A stretch of DNA of 64,000 nt from Camarhynchus parvulus (GCF_901933205.1 NC_044572.1:22158501-22222500); one strand, 5' to 3'; counted from the first letter of the stretch, positions 1 through 12,171 are shown. Made by a program: numbers and translations. Notes: generated by a model not told the origin, from the sequence alone.

Positions 1-1080
1 TAGCTTTCTTCTTTTGTTATAATTTAGGTAAGTGAATAAAGCAAATTCTAAGAGATTAGCTAAGTTTAATGTTCTGTAGCTTGTAATAGGATTATTTTTA
101 TTAAATATAATGATCAAGTAAAGTTCATCTCTCAGAAATGGCATTTCTATTATACTACAAGTGTTTCTTACTTTCCTCATTCTGTATTTCTTCTTCAGTT
201 GGATACCATGTACATCTTATGTAGATCATAAGAGAATTTTTAGAATAATATGGCTTGAACTCTAGACATTGTATGTGTTCCAGAGTGTATTTTGCAGAAC
301 GAATCACATTTGCATATTTGCTCAAATATTGTTTCCAGTAGTTAGTGATCCTGTAGGAATATGTCTAGACTTCCTGAAGTATAGGAATTATTTGCATAAT
401 GCATATATTTGAATATATTTGCATCTCATCAAAGCACATTGGGTCATGCTATCTGGCACAATTTTTCATACAGTACATCTGTGTAAACTGAAGTCAGTAA
501 AAAGAAATGGGGACAAAGTCCTTCTTTTTTTTTTTTCCTATGTCATAATTTAAAAAAAAGTGTGATTAAAACTGGAGAGATTTTTTCATTGCTAAGGAAA
601 TTCAAACAAGCAAAATTTACATAACTACCTAGATTGTTCTACATATGAAGCAAGGCACTTCATCCATGTCAAATGAAATTTTGAAGGTTTATATCTAAAT
701 AATTTTTGCAGAATGAAGAGAATTTTAGTTAAAAAGCTTTAGAGATATATGTTTTGATTAAACACAAACTAAATTTTACCCACTTTTTTCACAAGTGAAT
801 GAGATGAATATTGTTTACCATTGCCATTTTTTGACATTTTTTTCCCTCTTCTGGTTACTGCAGATAAACCAGACAAGAAAACCCTCTTAAAATGCTTAAC
901 AAAGTTTTATAACCTGAAGTCTATTTTTTCACTTTTGTTTCCTAGCCAAGATGTGTCACTCTACATAGTTGAATGCATCCTTACTAAGTTTTTAAATTTT
1001 TACATAGCAAAAGTGATCAGATTTAATTTGACTCAATAAATATGTAAGAGTCAAATGTATGAGAAGCAGGAACTGTCCGC
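1..1080. other. AT-rich non-coding stretch, no gene seen
   Basis: The stretch is AT-rich with stop codons in all frames and no repeat that I recognise. The longest open frame (about 72 codons near 821-1039) is hydrophobic, has low complexity and resembles no family I know, so I treat it as chance. A thymine run lies near 524-537. The only structured signal is a group of three octamer motifs at 308-424, listed separately. It ends where CR1 homology begins just after an adenine/thymine inverted run. Confidence 0.6.
308..424. promoter_or_regulatory. Cluster of three POU octamer motifs (possible enhancer core)
   Basis: The exact octamer ATTTGCAT occurs at 308-315, 390-397 and 417-424, three times in 117 bases and always in the same orientation. 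The second copy runs directly into TAATGCAT, so two POU half-sites face each other. POU-domain factors (OCT/BRN families) bind this octamer. The motifs are seen directly; a regulatory role is inferred. In AT-rich DNA single octamers are common by chance, so only the clustering is notable. Confidence 0.25.
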
Positions 1081-1083
1081 AAC

Positions 1084-1106
1084 AAAAAAAAAAAAGGTTT
1101 TTTTTT
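1084..1106. repeat. A12-GG-T9 inverted homopolymer at a CR1 breakpoint
   Basis: Twelve adenines (1084-1095), two guanines and nine thymines (1098-1106) form a foldback at the exact place where the minus-strand CR1 loses its 3' portion. CR1 elements do not end in poly(A), so the adenine run is not the element's own tail. It probably marks the rearrangement or deletion that removed the 3' end. Confidence 0.7.
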
Positions 1107-2117
1107 GTAGTGAAGGGACCAAAACTGGTATTTTAGGTGTGGCTGCACTGGTGCCAAGTACAGGGGGACAGTCACTGCCCTGGTCCTGCTGACCACACTG
1201 TTTCTGATGCAGGCCAGGATGCCACTGGCCTTCTTGGCCACCTGGGCACACACTGGCTCATGTTCATGCTCAATGTCAACCAGCACCCCCAGGTCCTTTT
1301 TAGCTGAGCCGCTTTCCAGCTGGTCTTCCCAAAGCCTGTAGCACTGCATGGGGTTGTTGTGACCCAAGGGCAGGGCTTGGCACTATGCCTTGTTGAATCC
1401 CATGTAACTGGCCTTGGTACATCAATCCTGCCTGTCCAGATCCCTCTGCAAGGGAGGGTGGATCTACTCTCCAATAGATTGATATTTTCACCCAGCTTGG
1501 TGTGTCTGCAAACTGACTGAGGGTACTCTGGATCCCCTTATCAAAATCATTGACAATGATATTAAACAGTTCTGGCCCCAATACTGAGCCTTGGGGAACC
1601 CCACTAGTGACCAGCCACCAACTGGATGTAGCACCAGTTCTACACCACCACATTCCCCACCACTCTCTGGGCCTGGACACCCAGACGCTTTGTTACCCAT
1701 TGAAGAGTGCACCTGTCCCATTCATGGGCTGCCAGCTTCACCAGGAAAATGGTGTGGGAAGCAGTACTGAAGGCTTTACTGAAGTCCAGGTAGACACATC
1801 CACAGCTTCCCTCATCCTCTAGGCAGTTTACCTCGTATAAAAGGAGATCAGTTGGTGAAGCAGGACCTGCATTTCCTACACCCATGCTGGCTGAGCGTGG
1901 TCCCCTCGTTTCCAACCCTCTGAAATTCAAAGGTAGAGGTTTTGTTGATCCCCTTCCTTACTCCACTGAGAACTGAAAATTGTCATTTTGTGGTGGCTAT
2001 GCTTGAGACAGCCTCCCACCTCCACCTCTCCCACTACTCTTCTCTGTTCATAAACAGCAGGTCTAGCAGTCAACCACTCCAGGAAAGCTCCTTTGTGAGC
2101 TGTGTGAGGGAGGTTTC
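1100..2117 (-). mobile_element. CR1 LINE fragment: endonuclease C-terminus plus reverse transcriptase
   Basis: Read on the minus strand, this is a decayed CR1 non-LTR retrotransposon. From about 2105 to 1978 it encodes the end of the endonuclease domain (LLDLLF, then a degraded NREG...GDVEVGG-like stretch with stops). After a short gap come reverse-transcriptase motifs: VYLDFSKAF near 1769-1795, [11 protein letters not shown] near 1573-1605 and FAD near 1504-1512. Then follow [36 protein letters not shown] and HYKK at the broken edge near 1105. The frames shift at least three times. The 3' UTR and tail are absent, which is unusual because CR1 copies are normally 5'-truncated and keep the tail. 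The 5' edge abuts the tail of another CR1 at 2118. Confidence 0.95.
1105..2105 (-). pseudogene. CR1 ORF2 remnant (endonuclease/reverse transcriptase), non-functional
   Basis: This is the broken coding part of the CR1 element at 1100-2117. In a live CR1, ORF2 makes an endonuclease that nicks the target and a reverse transcriptase that copies the element's RNA in place. Here a base has been lost in the catalytic box: the expected FADD reads FAD followed by a shifted frame near 1500, so the second catalytic aspartate is gone. The fingers motif VYLDFSKAF and the palm motif SGVPQGS lie in different frames. The N-terminal endonuclease is missing and its remnant contains stops. No functional product is possible. 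Confidence 0.9.
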
Positions 2118-2635
2118 ATAGAATATGCTGAGTTGGAATACACCATTAGGATCATTGAGTCGAAATCCTGGCCCTGCACAGGATTCCCCAAGAATCACAG
2201 TATGTGCCTGAGAGTGTTGTCCAAACACTTCTTGAACACACAAGTGCTGTGACCATTTCTCTGGGTTGTCTGTTCCAGTGCTTAACCACCTTCTGGTTTT
2301 TCAAACCTTTTCCTGATGCCCAAGCTAAACTTTCCCTGACTCAGCTTGATGCCATTCCCTTAAGTCCCATCACTGGGACTTAAGGGAATGAAGAGTTATG
2401 AAATTGATGTCTGCCCCTCCTCTTCTCCTCATGATGAAGTTGTAACTGCAGTGATGCCTCTCCTCAGTCTCCTCCAGGCTGAACAGACCAAGTGATCTCA
2501 GCTGCTCCTCTTAAGGCTTCCCCTCAAGGCCCTTCACCATCTTCATAACTCTTCTTTGGACACTCTCTAATAGCTTAATAGCTTTTTTATATTGCAATGC
2601 CCAGAAGTGCACACAGGACTCATGGTGATCCTCCA
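2118..2635 (-). mobile_element. CR1 LINE 3' end (5'-truncated copy)
   Basis: The plus strand begins with tcatagaat, the antisense of the CR1 terminal tail. It then follows the avian CR1 3' region in order: gagttgga, ctggccctgcacagga, gtgcctgagag, tgttgtccaaac, gctgtgaccatt, ctcctcttctcctca, ctcagtctcctc, ttcaccatctt and ggacactctctaatag. It stops near 2630 after cacacaggact, so the copy is 5'-truncated. It contains no intact coding sequence. By its wording it seems to be a different CR1 subfamily from the piece at 1100-2117, which points to a separate insertion. A hairpin at 2353-2390 interrupts the consensus. Confidence 0.93.
2353..2390. repeat. Perfect 17-base inverted repeat with 4-base loop
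   Basis: The left arm 2353-2369 (cattcccttaagtccca) and right arm 2374-2390 (tgggacttaagggaatg) are exact reverse complements around the loop tcac. The left arm and loop match the CR1 3' region expected here. The right arm does not: it replaces a stretch that in related copies reads roughly tcaccacagag. That pattern is typical of a template-switch mutation, where replication copies a nearby segment on the opposite strand. Confidence 0.97.
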
Positions 2636-5600
2636 TAAACTAATAAAAGTTGTTTGCATAGTTTGATATAATGTGGCAGTTTCCCTTTCTTCTTCATGTT
2701 CATATTTTTTGGTTGTGGAGCTATGAACAATTGAAGGTGTTTTGAAAAATCAAGAGATAGGAGCATATGGTGAGCATCACTGGGGAGGTTGACCAGATCA
2801 CATAAAGCACAGAGTCTTGCCATTTGAAGTGAAGAAATAATAAGCATTTGAAAACAATTTAGTGTCTTAAATCTTGTGAAGTATGTTTAGGAATTTAACC
2901 TGAGTGAGCTGGTGAAGTTCTCAGATTTCTATAACAGATGATGAAAAGGTTTGTATCATTTAAGTCAAGTTACTTTGAGCTATCTGTATTTGCAGCTTTG
3001 ATCAAAAGAATTAAAATTTTTCTTCTGTAATAAAGGTAATTATGTATGCAGCTGTCTTGACTCACTCTGAACAATAAATCCCACTGGGCTGGGCCTCACA
3101 GATGGTCTTGTTGAGGGAAAACTGGATCTTCAGGAAGTACTATGTGATCAGTCCACAGATGCCAATCTTTATGTGTAAACATGCAAGAAAAGGACAGAAC
3201 ACAGTTGTGTTAAATGAAACAGGTGGTGAAGAAATCAGTTTTTGGATGCAGTTATGATTGTGCTTATATGAATACATGATTCACTGAGCATATTTTGTAT
3301 TTATTATAAAAATATATATAATTAAACACCATGAATAAAGTTGGCTTAGCATTTCAGCTTTCTTTTCTTCAGAGCTTCTTAACTTTTGGCTTGTGACATT
3401 ATCAAATTTTCAGTATTCTTTTGAAAATAATATTAGGCATTTGGCTGCTAAAGTTATCTTCAAAATTTTAAATTTAAGGTGTTTTAATTGTCTGTTTATT
3501 TGGTCTGAAAATTATTGCAATAATAAAGATTTTCTTCATTGTTTGATATATTTAGGTATGCTCTTATGTGAAAAACACATATCTCAAGGGTGTTTCTAGT
3601 TTTACCCTGATCATCAAGTGGGTGAACTCTAACTTACAACTTCTGAGCAGAAGAAAGTAACTGGCTCTTTTTCAGATCCTGGTATTCACTCACGACTTAA
3701 AATTAATCCACTGCTATAATCAATTGCTTTATCAAGCTGCAAATCCTATAATTACATACTCTAATCTAGATGCAGTTTCCCAGGATGCTTCTTCCTCTTT
3801 AATTTGTTGTTTGCTCTCTGTTCAGATACTCTTGTCTTTTGTTTGCTTTTGAACCTTTTAGTGTTGTCCGCTTGCTGCACCTTGATTTGATTTTTCAAAT
3901 CAGTTTTCATTAATATATTTATCTGTAAGTCATATTTCCACTTGCTACTCATTTATCCAATCCTTGTTTACTTATATTGTGTCTATTAAATCAATAAATA
4001 AAGAGAATATAGTTATCCATTCCTCATTGCTATTTCTGGATCTTTTGTGCCATATTTCTCACCTGCTTGGTTCTCAGTAGTTTCAGTGGTTGCAAACATA
4101 AATACTCAAGTGTATTTTCTCTTTATCTGCAGACCATTGGGTGTACATAACATTTTTCCATGTGTCAGTTTATGCTACCTGTCAAATCTTTCAGTTAATT
4201 GGAAAGAAATCAAAAAAAGCAGTAGTCAACACTTAAACCATTCTGAACAAGTTCATAAAAACTCTCCTGATATTATAATTAAAAATCTGTTAAAATTTCT
4301 TATTAAAATGGAACCTATGAAAGAACTGTTTTATCTTCATGAGGTAATAGCACAAACATTGGAGAATTATCCTTTCAGACTTAAGGAAAAGGATTTATCA
4401 GTTCATAAGCTGTGAAATTCTAGGTGCTCTTTCTTCAGTGTGAATGAAAAAGAAAAGCTATCAACTGTCAGGGCTCAGTTTACCTTCCTTACTTTCAAGT
4501 TTTACTTCATGTGAAAAAATTATGCTCTCAGTCCTTGGGTCTGAAAGCCAGCTATAAAGGGATAGAGCAACTCTTTCACCTTGTGCTTCCCCTCTCCAAG
4601 TCAAACTAGCTCAAAATGCCAGTGCCTCCAAAGTAAGCCAGTCTGTTCCTTATTCTTAAAAAGTCATCCGACTCAAGGGATGATCAGTTCACCTGAATCC
4701 TCAAGATAAGAAGAAATTTCTTATCTGTTTCAGGAATGTGAGATTTAGCATTTAAGATTTATATGTGAACCAGCCTTAACAAGTCCCAGAAAATTGCCAA
4801 TAATATTGAAAAATTATGTGCTCTTCATATATTTTTAATTACAACATTTTAATTCCAGATGATAGTAAGCAAACTGTTAAAGACAGTTTTTCTATGTACT
4901 TTCTGCTCAAGGCTAGACTGAATTATGATTGTTTCTGTATATGAAACAATTTTTTTGTTGTTGTTTCCATATTAGATTTTCCTGTGTAAAAAATACCTGA
5001 GCCTGGGATGATTGAATTGTACTACTGCCACCCTTGAACAGCAAAAATTTCTTGACAGAAAACTATATTCACATGGAGTTTGGAAAGTTTGCATTACATG
5101 TGTAATATACTAAAACTGCAAACAGAATGATACTTGTAGTGATTGGAAGATGTGAAGTATCCAAGTTCAATGAGGGTTTTATGGAATGTTAATTTTTATG
5201 CCTGTCTGCACCTCAGCAAGAGAAAACACTAAAACTACCTGTTGCACTGCTTGGATATCCTTTGCCCCATCAGAAGACCACAAAATAGCACCAGTATATG
5301 GTGACCATAATTTTTTTTTTTAATTTATGGCTGTGTTACTGTCTCTGAGCATCATCACTTTGTCAAAAGGGAGCTGGTGGAAGAAATGCAATCCCTGAGC
5401 CCAGCCCCTGAGTGCCCTAGGCACGGTTCTTGTACAGCAGAGAGGAGTGGTGCCCTGCTAAGCCCTGCCCTTGTCACCTTTGGACCCCACACCAAACATG
5501 TGCCTTGGTCAGACTGTTCACACAGTGCAGTGGGGAGGGTGGCTGGAAGAACATCTCTGTAGAAGAGGATGAATGAGATTTTCCATGACACTCTGTGGCG

Positions 5601-7459
5601 GTACTTAAAGCATCTGACTTGAACTGCTGTGGTGTGTTGGGTCTACATATGATCATTTTAAATCATCTAATTTACTTGGGGTCCAATGTCTTCGTACAGA
5701 GTCTCTTAGATGTCAATTAATACAAATATACATTTTTAACTGTGTTGCTACAATAATGTCTCTGTTTTTCAGTACATTACTGAGACACTATTCTTGTCTT
5801 TTCTACTTCCATGTCTCTTTTCATGACACTCATAGTTTTGGCACCTCTACCATGGTGCCAATTTCTTAAGCTTGATCTGTGAGTTCAAATTCGTTGTTAA
5901 GAGACAAAAGGTGGTATTAGATATGACAGTGTAAGTTTGTCTCCTGTAGTAAACCAAAGTAAAAATCTATATTGAAAAGACATTCAGGCTGTAAAAAGAT
6001 GCCCTCAGAGCAAGGACACAGTGGTACTAAGGTTGTTGGGGAATCTGCAGAAGGAGCTGGATTTTTTTCTTCAGTCATTCAAATCTGTCCTCTTAATGTA
6101 ATAAGAGGATGAAGAAGATTGGGTGCCTCACCAAAAGCCTTTCAAAGAGATAATATCATAAAAACCATTTCAAATAAAATCCTTTGTCATTACTGTATCA
6201 TACCTTTCCATAACTAAAATTCATAAATATGTAGAAAGATTCTGAATTATGACTATGTTTTCCTGAAATTATTGCCTTTTCAATATCAATATTTTAATTA
6301 AAAGTCCCATATTTTGGGAAGAAAATATATATGTTCAACAATATATGTGTTTGTGACAATTTTTTTTATTATTTGGTGGATAATTTCCATGAGTATTTTA
6401 GCAAAACTCAAACCAGAAACTGCATATTCAGAGACCATGTATTTAGTTGCCTGTATTTAATAGATTGTTCTGTTTTTTGCTAAATGTTAGGCAAAAATGG
6501 GGAAGCATAAAATGAAAAATACTGCTTTCTTTTCATTTTTTGCCTTGCATGGATTTTACCCCCTTTGAAGATGCCAAATTCTTCCCCTGGGAGGCTTGGA
6601 AAATAGAATGAGAAATGCTATTTATTAACTGCAGCCTTCTGTCTTTTACATATGGTGCAAAAAAATAATATTTGCATTTGTAACTGTTTTAGGAAAGACT
6701 TCAGCTAAAAATTAACCTGTTAGCTTCAGAATGGATTTTTCTGTTTCACCATAAAACTGTAATTTACACTGAAATTGATTTTATTTTGACAGAGCACTTC
6801 TCCCGACATTAGACTGGATCCCCAGCACCACAAACTCTTGGCTGATTCTTGATTTCACACATGAGTCCCATTGTCTTTGAGGTCACCTCTGTGTGTGAAC
6901 TTAAACATGCATAATTGTTTGCACTTTTGTCTTTAAATGATTTTTAAAAAATAGTCTACTTCTAAAATATTCCAGCATTTTGCTTTGCCTTTGATGAATG
7001 TTTTAGTGAGTCCAAAGGCTGCAAAACACCAAGGAGAGAAACAAGATACTGGAATTCAACTTTGCACTTGCAGTACAAAGTTACACACGTTGTATTTAGT
7101 CTTTGTGGCAAGTTTTTTACTGTCATTGGAAGTTTATTTTCCTGGAGGAAGTTTTAAGGGAAATTAAATCTGTGGCCAAGAAAAAAGGTGTTATGTTCTT
7201 TCAGAACTCCTAGGATTGCTGAAGGACCTCTGGTGATGCTATGAAATACTCTCTACTGACTCCATCCAGAGACTTCAACTTCTAGAAAAAGCTTGGTGAG
7301 CTCTAAGGAGCTCTGCCAGCTGTCCCTCCCCATGGTGGGTTTGGGGCTCTTGCTCGAGCTGCCTTCTGAAGAGGGGTTGGAGGATCCCTCCCCTGTTGGA
7401 GGATCCCTGCAGTGGTCCTGGGGAGTGGCCGGTGTAAGAGCCAGGACTTGGCCACAGCT
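2636..7459. other. Non-coding stretch without recognised gene or repeat
   Basis: This is mostly AT-rich sequence. The longest frame, about 122 codons at 4047-4415 on the plus strand, is preceded internally by a good splice-acceptor-like tract (pyrimidines then CAG at 4131), but the peptide resembles no family I know and composition is low-complexity. A GC-richer patch at 5370-5570 holds only chance frames. From 7290 GC content rises towards the CR1 that starts around 7460. A 14-base direct repeat (gttggaggatccct at 7376 and 7395) lies in that approach and may already belong to the element. Confidence 0.5.
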
Positions 7460-8378
7460 GCCAGCACCCAGCACCCAGCTAAAGGCTGCAGGAGTTTGTA
7501 CGCGTGGGAGCCTGTGACTGCTGACAGTGGAGGACAATTCCTGGCTGCCTGTGGATCTGTATCTCCTGAGCAGATTCAGTGCCCTGGCTGCAGATGAGGG
7601 GCTGAGAGCTGGATGGGATCAGGAGAAGGTGGCAACGGAGAGCTGTGAATGATGGAGCTCCATCCTGCTATGCAAGATGGAGGCCCAGGCTGTCTGGCTT
7701 GATCTGCTCTCTAGAGAGCTTGCTGCTTGCTTGGAACTCAAATCCAGGATGTGGAGAGACTTCAGAGGCTTGTCTGGTCTTGGGACTCTGACACCACTCT
7801 CTGCCAGAAGAGGTCTGGAGTGTATAAATCATGACTACAGGGCTCTGGGGTGATTTTCAAGGGCATGGGGGCACAGGAAGTCTCTCCTTGATCTTGTTAC
7901 TGAGGGGCAAGGGCTTCAGGAAATCTAGAAATCTAACAACTGGCTGCTCAACTGCTGTTGAGACCAGATATTTGTGGGTATATAACCGTGGGGCCATCTT
8001 TGAGGATCAAGGACTGCTAGGAAAAGAAAGAACTGATAATCTCAGGACATGGTGACTGGGGGAGGCTTCTGGGGACTCAGAATGTAAATGACAGGCAATA
8101 AGGAGGATTTGGGGCCTACAACATAGTCAGCCTCCCTTGACCTCTGGGAAGCTGATGGAGCTGATGGAAGCTGGAAACCATTTCAAATATATGAAAAAGG
8201 GGGAAGTGACTGGAAGTAGTGAGCATGGATTTATGAAGGGCAAGTCATGATTAACCAACCTGATAAGTTGGTAATGGATGAGGGAAGAGTAGGGGATATC
8301 TTTTATCTTGACTTCAGCTAGACTTTTATCATCCTCATAGACAAGCTGATGAGGTACAGACAAATGGATGGTATTTCT
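7460..8378 (+). mobile_element. CR1 LINE with ORF1 esterase remnant, endonuclease lost, start of RT
   Basis: Read on the plus strand this is a CR1 copy that keeps part of ORF1, which most copies lack. The RFSALAADE region near 7574-7600 resembles the linker before the ORF1 esterase (SGNH hydrolase) domain. REACCLLG near 7717-7740 matches the conserved REVCCLPGA-type block. A GSGVIFKGMGAQ stretch with frame changes and IFEDQGLLGK near 8000-8023 match the esterase C-terminus. Immediately afterwards (from about 8050) the sequence is the linker before reverse transcriptase (gtgactgggg, then ggatttggggcctac), followed by cagcctcccttgacctctgg, agcatggatttatgaagggc and ttgacttcagcta. Homology stops near 8378. 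The whole endonuclease (several hundred bases) is missing, and stops and shifts are frequent. Confidence 0.82.
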
Positions 8379-11300
8379 AGACACTAATAGTTAGTTTGGG
8401 TAAATAAAAGCAAATAGAAACACTGGGATACCTTGACAGTATTGAAACTGTATGTGTATAACCTGGATTTTCAGTGATCCTACTGCAGGATCTTGTAGGA
8501 TTTTATGTTATTTTCTTTGCAGCAGCCTATTCTCTAAGATGTTCCCTGCCTCAGGATGTGCCTGTGGGATATTGCTGAGTTTGGACCTCATACAGGTCCA
8601 AGCGTGGAGCAGATTTTGGCCTATGTCTGAAGACACACATTTGATGGCATGTGACAGCTTTGCCTACCTTATTTATGCTCCGCATCCTAAATTTATCTGA
8701 TATGCTGACACTAGCTTTGATATTTCTGGCTGTATCTTAATAATTTATGACAAGAAGAAACATTCTTCATCTTAATGGTCAGCTGTGGAAATAAGTATGC
8801 TAACTATCCCATCCTGGTAAGAAGATACCAGGATTTATAGTTTGGAGGACATAGAGATCCTTAGGTTATCTGGAGACAACTCATAGCCATATTCCAAGAA
8901 ATGCCTTTTGTTCAGCAATAAAAGATTGTATCACATTCTCATTAGTGGAGATGTTGTTTTGGAAGTCTTTGAGGAAAATAGCAATTTTGGATTCTATTCA
9001 AAGGTAAGGGAGTTTTCTATTATTATTACTGTAATTTTACTGAATCTAGATTCATAATCACATTAGTCATACTTGAAACCCTTATGTTGTTGATATGATG
9101 AATTCAGCCATAGTATTTCAGCATAAAAGCTACTAATTCACTCTAAACTCTTCCTTTAGCTTCTTTTTGTATTTGTTACCATTGAAAATTGAAAACTATG
9201 TTCTGAATTACAAAATACATTTCTTTCTTACCCTGGTTTTGCTTATTTAAATTAAGGCATCATCAGCTGGGACAGGGAGCTCTGCTTTTTGCTGCATATT
9301 GGCAGATGCCAATGAAGATACATGTTTCTTAGTTTTCACAAAAGACTGAACATTTTTGCCACTTAGTTTGCCATGACCCTAGTTGCTGTTTCCTTTCCTA
9401 CATTTTTTTCTTCCGATACCTGTTGTATTGAAGGAATTTGTTGAATTTCAGAGGAAACATGGAGCATCTCAGGTGGCCTCATTGAATTTCACTGATCTGC
9501 AAGATGGCCAGCAATTCCCCTCTCAGCTGGGCTAGAATATTGTGGTACTTTTTTGATGGTGGCACCTGCAGGGTTTGGGGTTTTCTGAGGTTTATTTTTC
9601 CTCTGCTTTTATTTTTTTCTTTAATGATCTTGTTACTTGAAATAATAAAAGGCTTCATTGCCATATACTGCAGTTTAAAATCTACTGTTATTTTACTTAT
9701 CAAAAAGTCAAGACTCTTTTCCCAAAAGTATTCTGATGTATTGGTTGCTTTTGAGCTGACTTGAGTCCCTTGTCCATTTACATATGTTCAAGTCTTGGTG
9801 CCTAAGAGTGTATTGGATTTTTTGGGAACTATTAGAATGATGCCTTCCTTTGGATTCTGCTACTTTCAGAGCCATAAATAATTTTATGTTGCTTTTTGAA
9901 TATATTCATTAAATGTGCCTTTTTTATTATTTGATTCCTTGTATTTTTAATTTGGCTAACCACAGAAAGCTTTTTTGACAAAACAGGGAGGTTGCCTGCC
10001 TGTGTTCCAAGGTCCATGTGCTAGTGATTTGGTAGTGGTGGATAATTTCATCAGCAGCTGTCAAGTGTCCTACCCACTTGTGGATGTTATGATTTGCAGT
10101 GGGTGGTATTGTCAATAATATTAACATTGAGTTCCTGTTCTCAGTTTATTGTTGTGGAAGACACTGAAATCTGCCCTTTTTTGGTCTGCCTTTAATACAA
10201 GCTGCCAATTCCTTTTGGTTGCCACTGTGCACCAGCAGCAGTCAGAAGATACAAGAGACTGTTCTGTTTGCTTTACACTGCTGGTGCCAGACTGGGCCTC
10301 AAAACACTTTACTGGCATTTGGATTGCTGTCAGCTCTGTGTGTGAGTCTGTGAGGAGATCCAGATTCACCTTGTACTTTTGGTGAAACATCAGGGGTACT
10401 TTAACCCAAATCTGTGCTCTGCCTGTCTTCTGCCTCTGAGTAGGATTCCCCAATTAAGCCTGCTTTTAGGCTGGTCACTTGCCAAAGCAAAAGGACTCAT
10501 ATAGGAGTTTGAACTGCTTGTCTGGTTCTAATCTTTTTAATTTAGCGCCCCTGTGAGCAAACCTCTAAATTGTGGGGGTCTCATATGGATAAGCAGTCGG
10601 AAAGTTTGATGTCCTAGCCAGGCTTTGAAGATTTCTTTGATCTCTTTAAATGCTCTTCATGCTTTTAGCATTCCCAAATCCCTCTACTGATTTTGGACCT
10701 CAGATTTTTCTTGTCCCTTTTTATAGACAGTTTCTTACTTTCATCCAAGAGCAACCAGCTTTGATTATCTGGTCAAAGAATTACTCCCTTTGTTGGAGGC
10801 CAGATGTTCAGGGATCTCCTCCTTTTTCCTCTGGAGAAAACATGAGAGGGTAGATGTTCTGTATTTAAAAAACATGGCACTTAACCTGAAGGTCGCCAGA
10901 AACCTTCACAACAAGCATGCCTGCTGCCATGAGGGTGTGTAGCCTTTGGTCATATTTTATAGTCTCCTTTATACTCTTTATTGTTTGGGTTTGGAGATTT
11001 TTAGAGTTCAAAACACTAGTTTTGAAAAAAATGAAATTTATCACTCCAAGTCATAGTGGGGAATGTCTTACTGGGTGGATGATGAGACTAATTTTAGACT
11101 CTGTCCCTTGGGTATATTTAGAAATTATTTCAGGGCTCAACTCTGTGACTTATAGTATGGAAGACAGCAGCCAGAGGATCATTCAGTGGCCTTTATTAAT
11201 CAGAATGTCAAGCTAGATTATCTAAGAATGCCTTCTGCATTTAAAATAGAAGAAGAGATTAATCTCTAGTAAAATGTAAGAAGTTTATTTTAGACACATT

Positions 11301-12171
11301 TTAAGCCATTCTCTTTCAGTCCATACTTCTTTAATGCCGCTGCAGTGAACAGTGTTGGTGTAGTTTGAGAGAACAACATTTGACCTCCCATTTATTGCCT
11401 TATAACTCAATTGTAATTCAATTACCACCCTTTGTGTATGGTCTCTGTCATGCTTAATGCATTAGAGCTGCATGTGTTAAATTGGTATTCTAGAAATCAT
11501 ACAGTTCTTGTTAGGTTTTTAAGCTAACCCCTTGCAGTAAAGCTCATTTTATATCAACAGGGTGGCAGATTCAATAAGAAGTTCTGACACTGACTAATAC
11601 ATTTTTTTCATTTTTTCCCCACTAATTTGATGGAGAAAACTACTGTAGCCTTTTTAAAACTTGCTTAGCTTTAGCTGATTTTAAAGGTATGAGTAAACTG
11701 TCAAGTTTGGAACCAGAGGGGGGTAAAAAGTTTTCATATTTGACTTACAAATCAGGAAGATTGAAGAGTGCTTTGAATAAGTGTTTGAATATCTGTGCAA
11801 CAAAGAAATGGATAGGCAAGATAAAAAATTAATATCTACTCACAACTGTGGCTAGATTTCATGGCTGGAAGGTGTAGAGAACTGGGATTGCAGAGAGGTC
11901 TAATGGAGCTGGAGGAGAGTCATTGGAGCAGGCAGGGAAGGGCTGTAAGCCGGGTTTCCTACCCAGAACCTACAGTTTAGATTCATTTAGACAGGTTCCT
12001 TTGCACTTCAGCAGTCTAGCAACAGTCAAATAGCAAGAGTACAGGGTTACTGTAGAACTGCGGTCCATTTAGAGGAAAAGCATTCCATAGAGCAGAGCAC
12101 TACCTTTGAGTGAGGGAGTAAGAAGTGAGGCTAATGATCCCACAGTGCTGAACAACAATCTACCAAATGTA
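8379..12171. other. Non-coding stretch, nothing identified
   Basis: This is AT-rich sequence with no recognised repeat after the CR1 edge. The longest frame is a 110-codon minus-strand frame at 10121-10453, rich in Q, K, T and S, without signal peptide, domain or splice context; I treat it as chance. A stretch around 10530-10620 has somewhat different composition and could be an unrecognised old retroelement, but I cannot name it. No promoter, CpG-rich island or RNA gene is visible. Confidence 0.5.

Noticed and set aside
4047..4415. 122-codon plus-strand frame with an internal acceptor-like tract at 4131
   Set aside because: The peptide resembles no family, is AT-driven in composition, and has no paired donor or conservation evidence.
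10121..10453. 110-codon minus-strand frame
   Set aside because: There is no domain, signal peptide or splice context; it overlaps a plus-strand frame and is compatible with chance.
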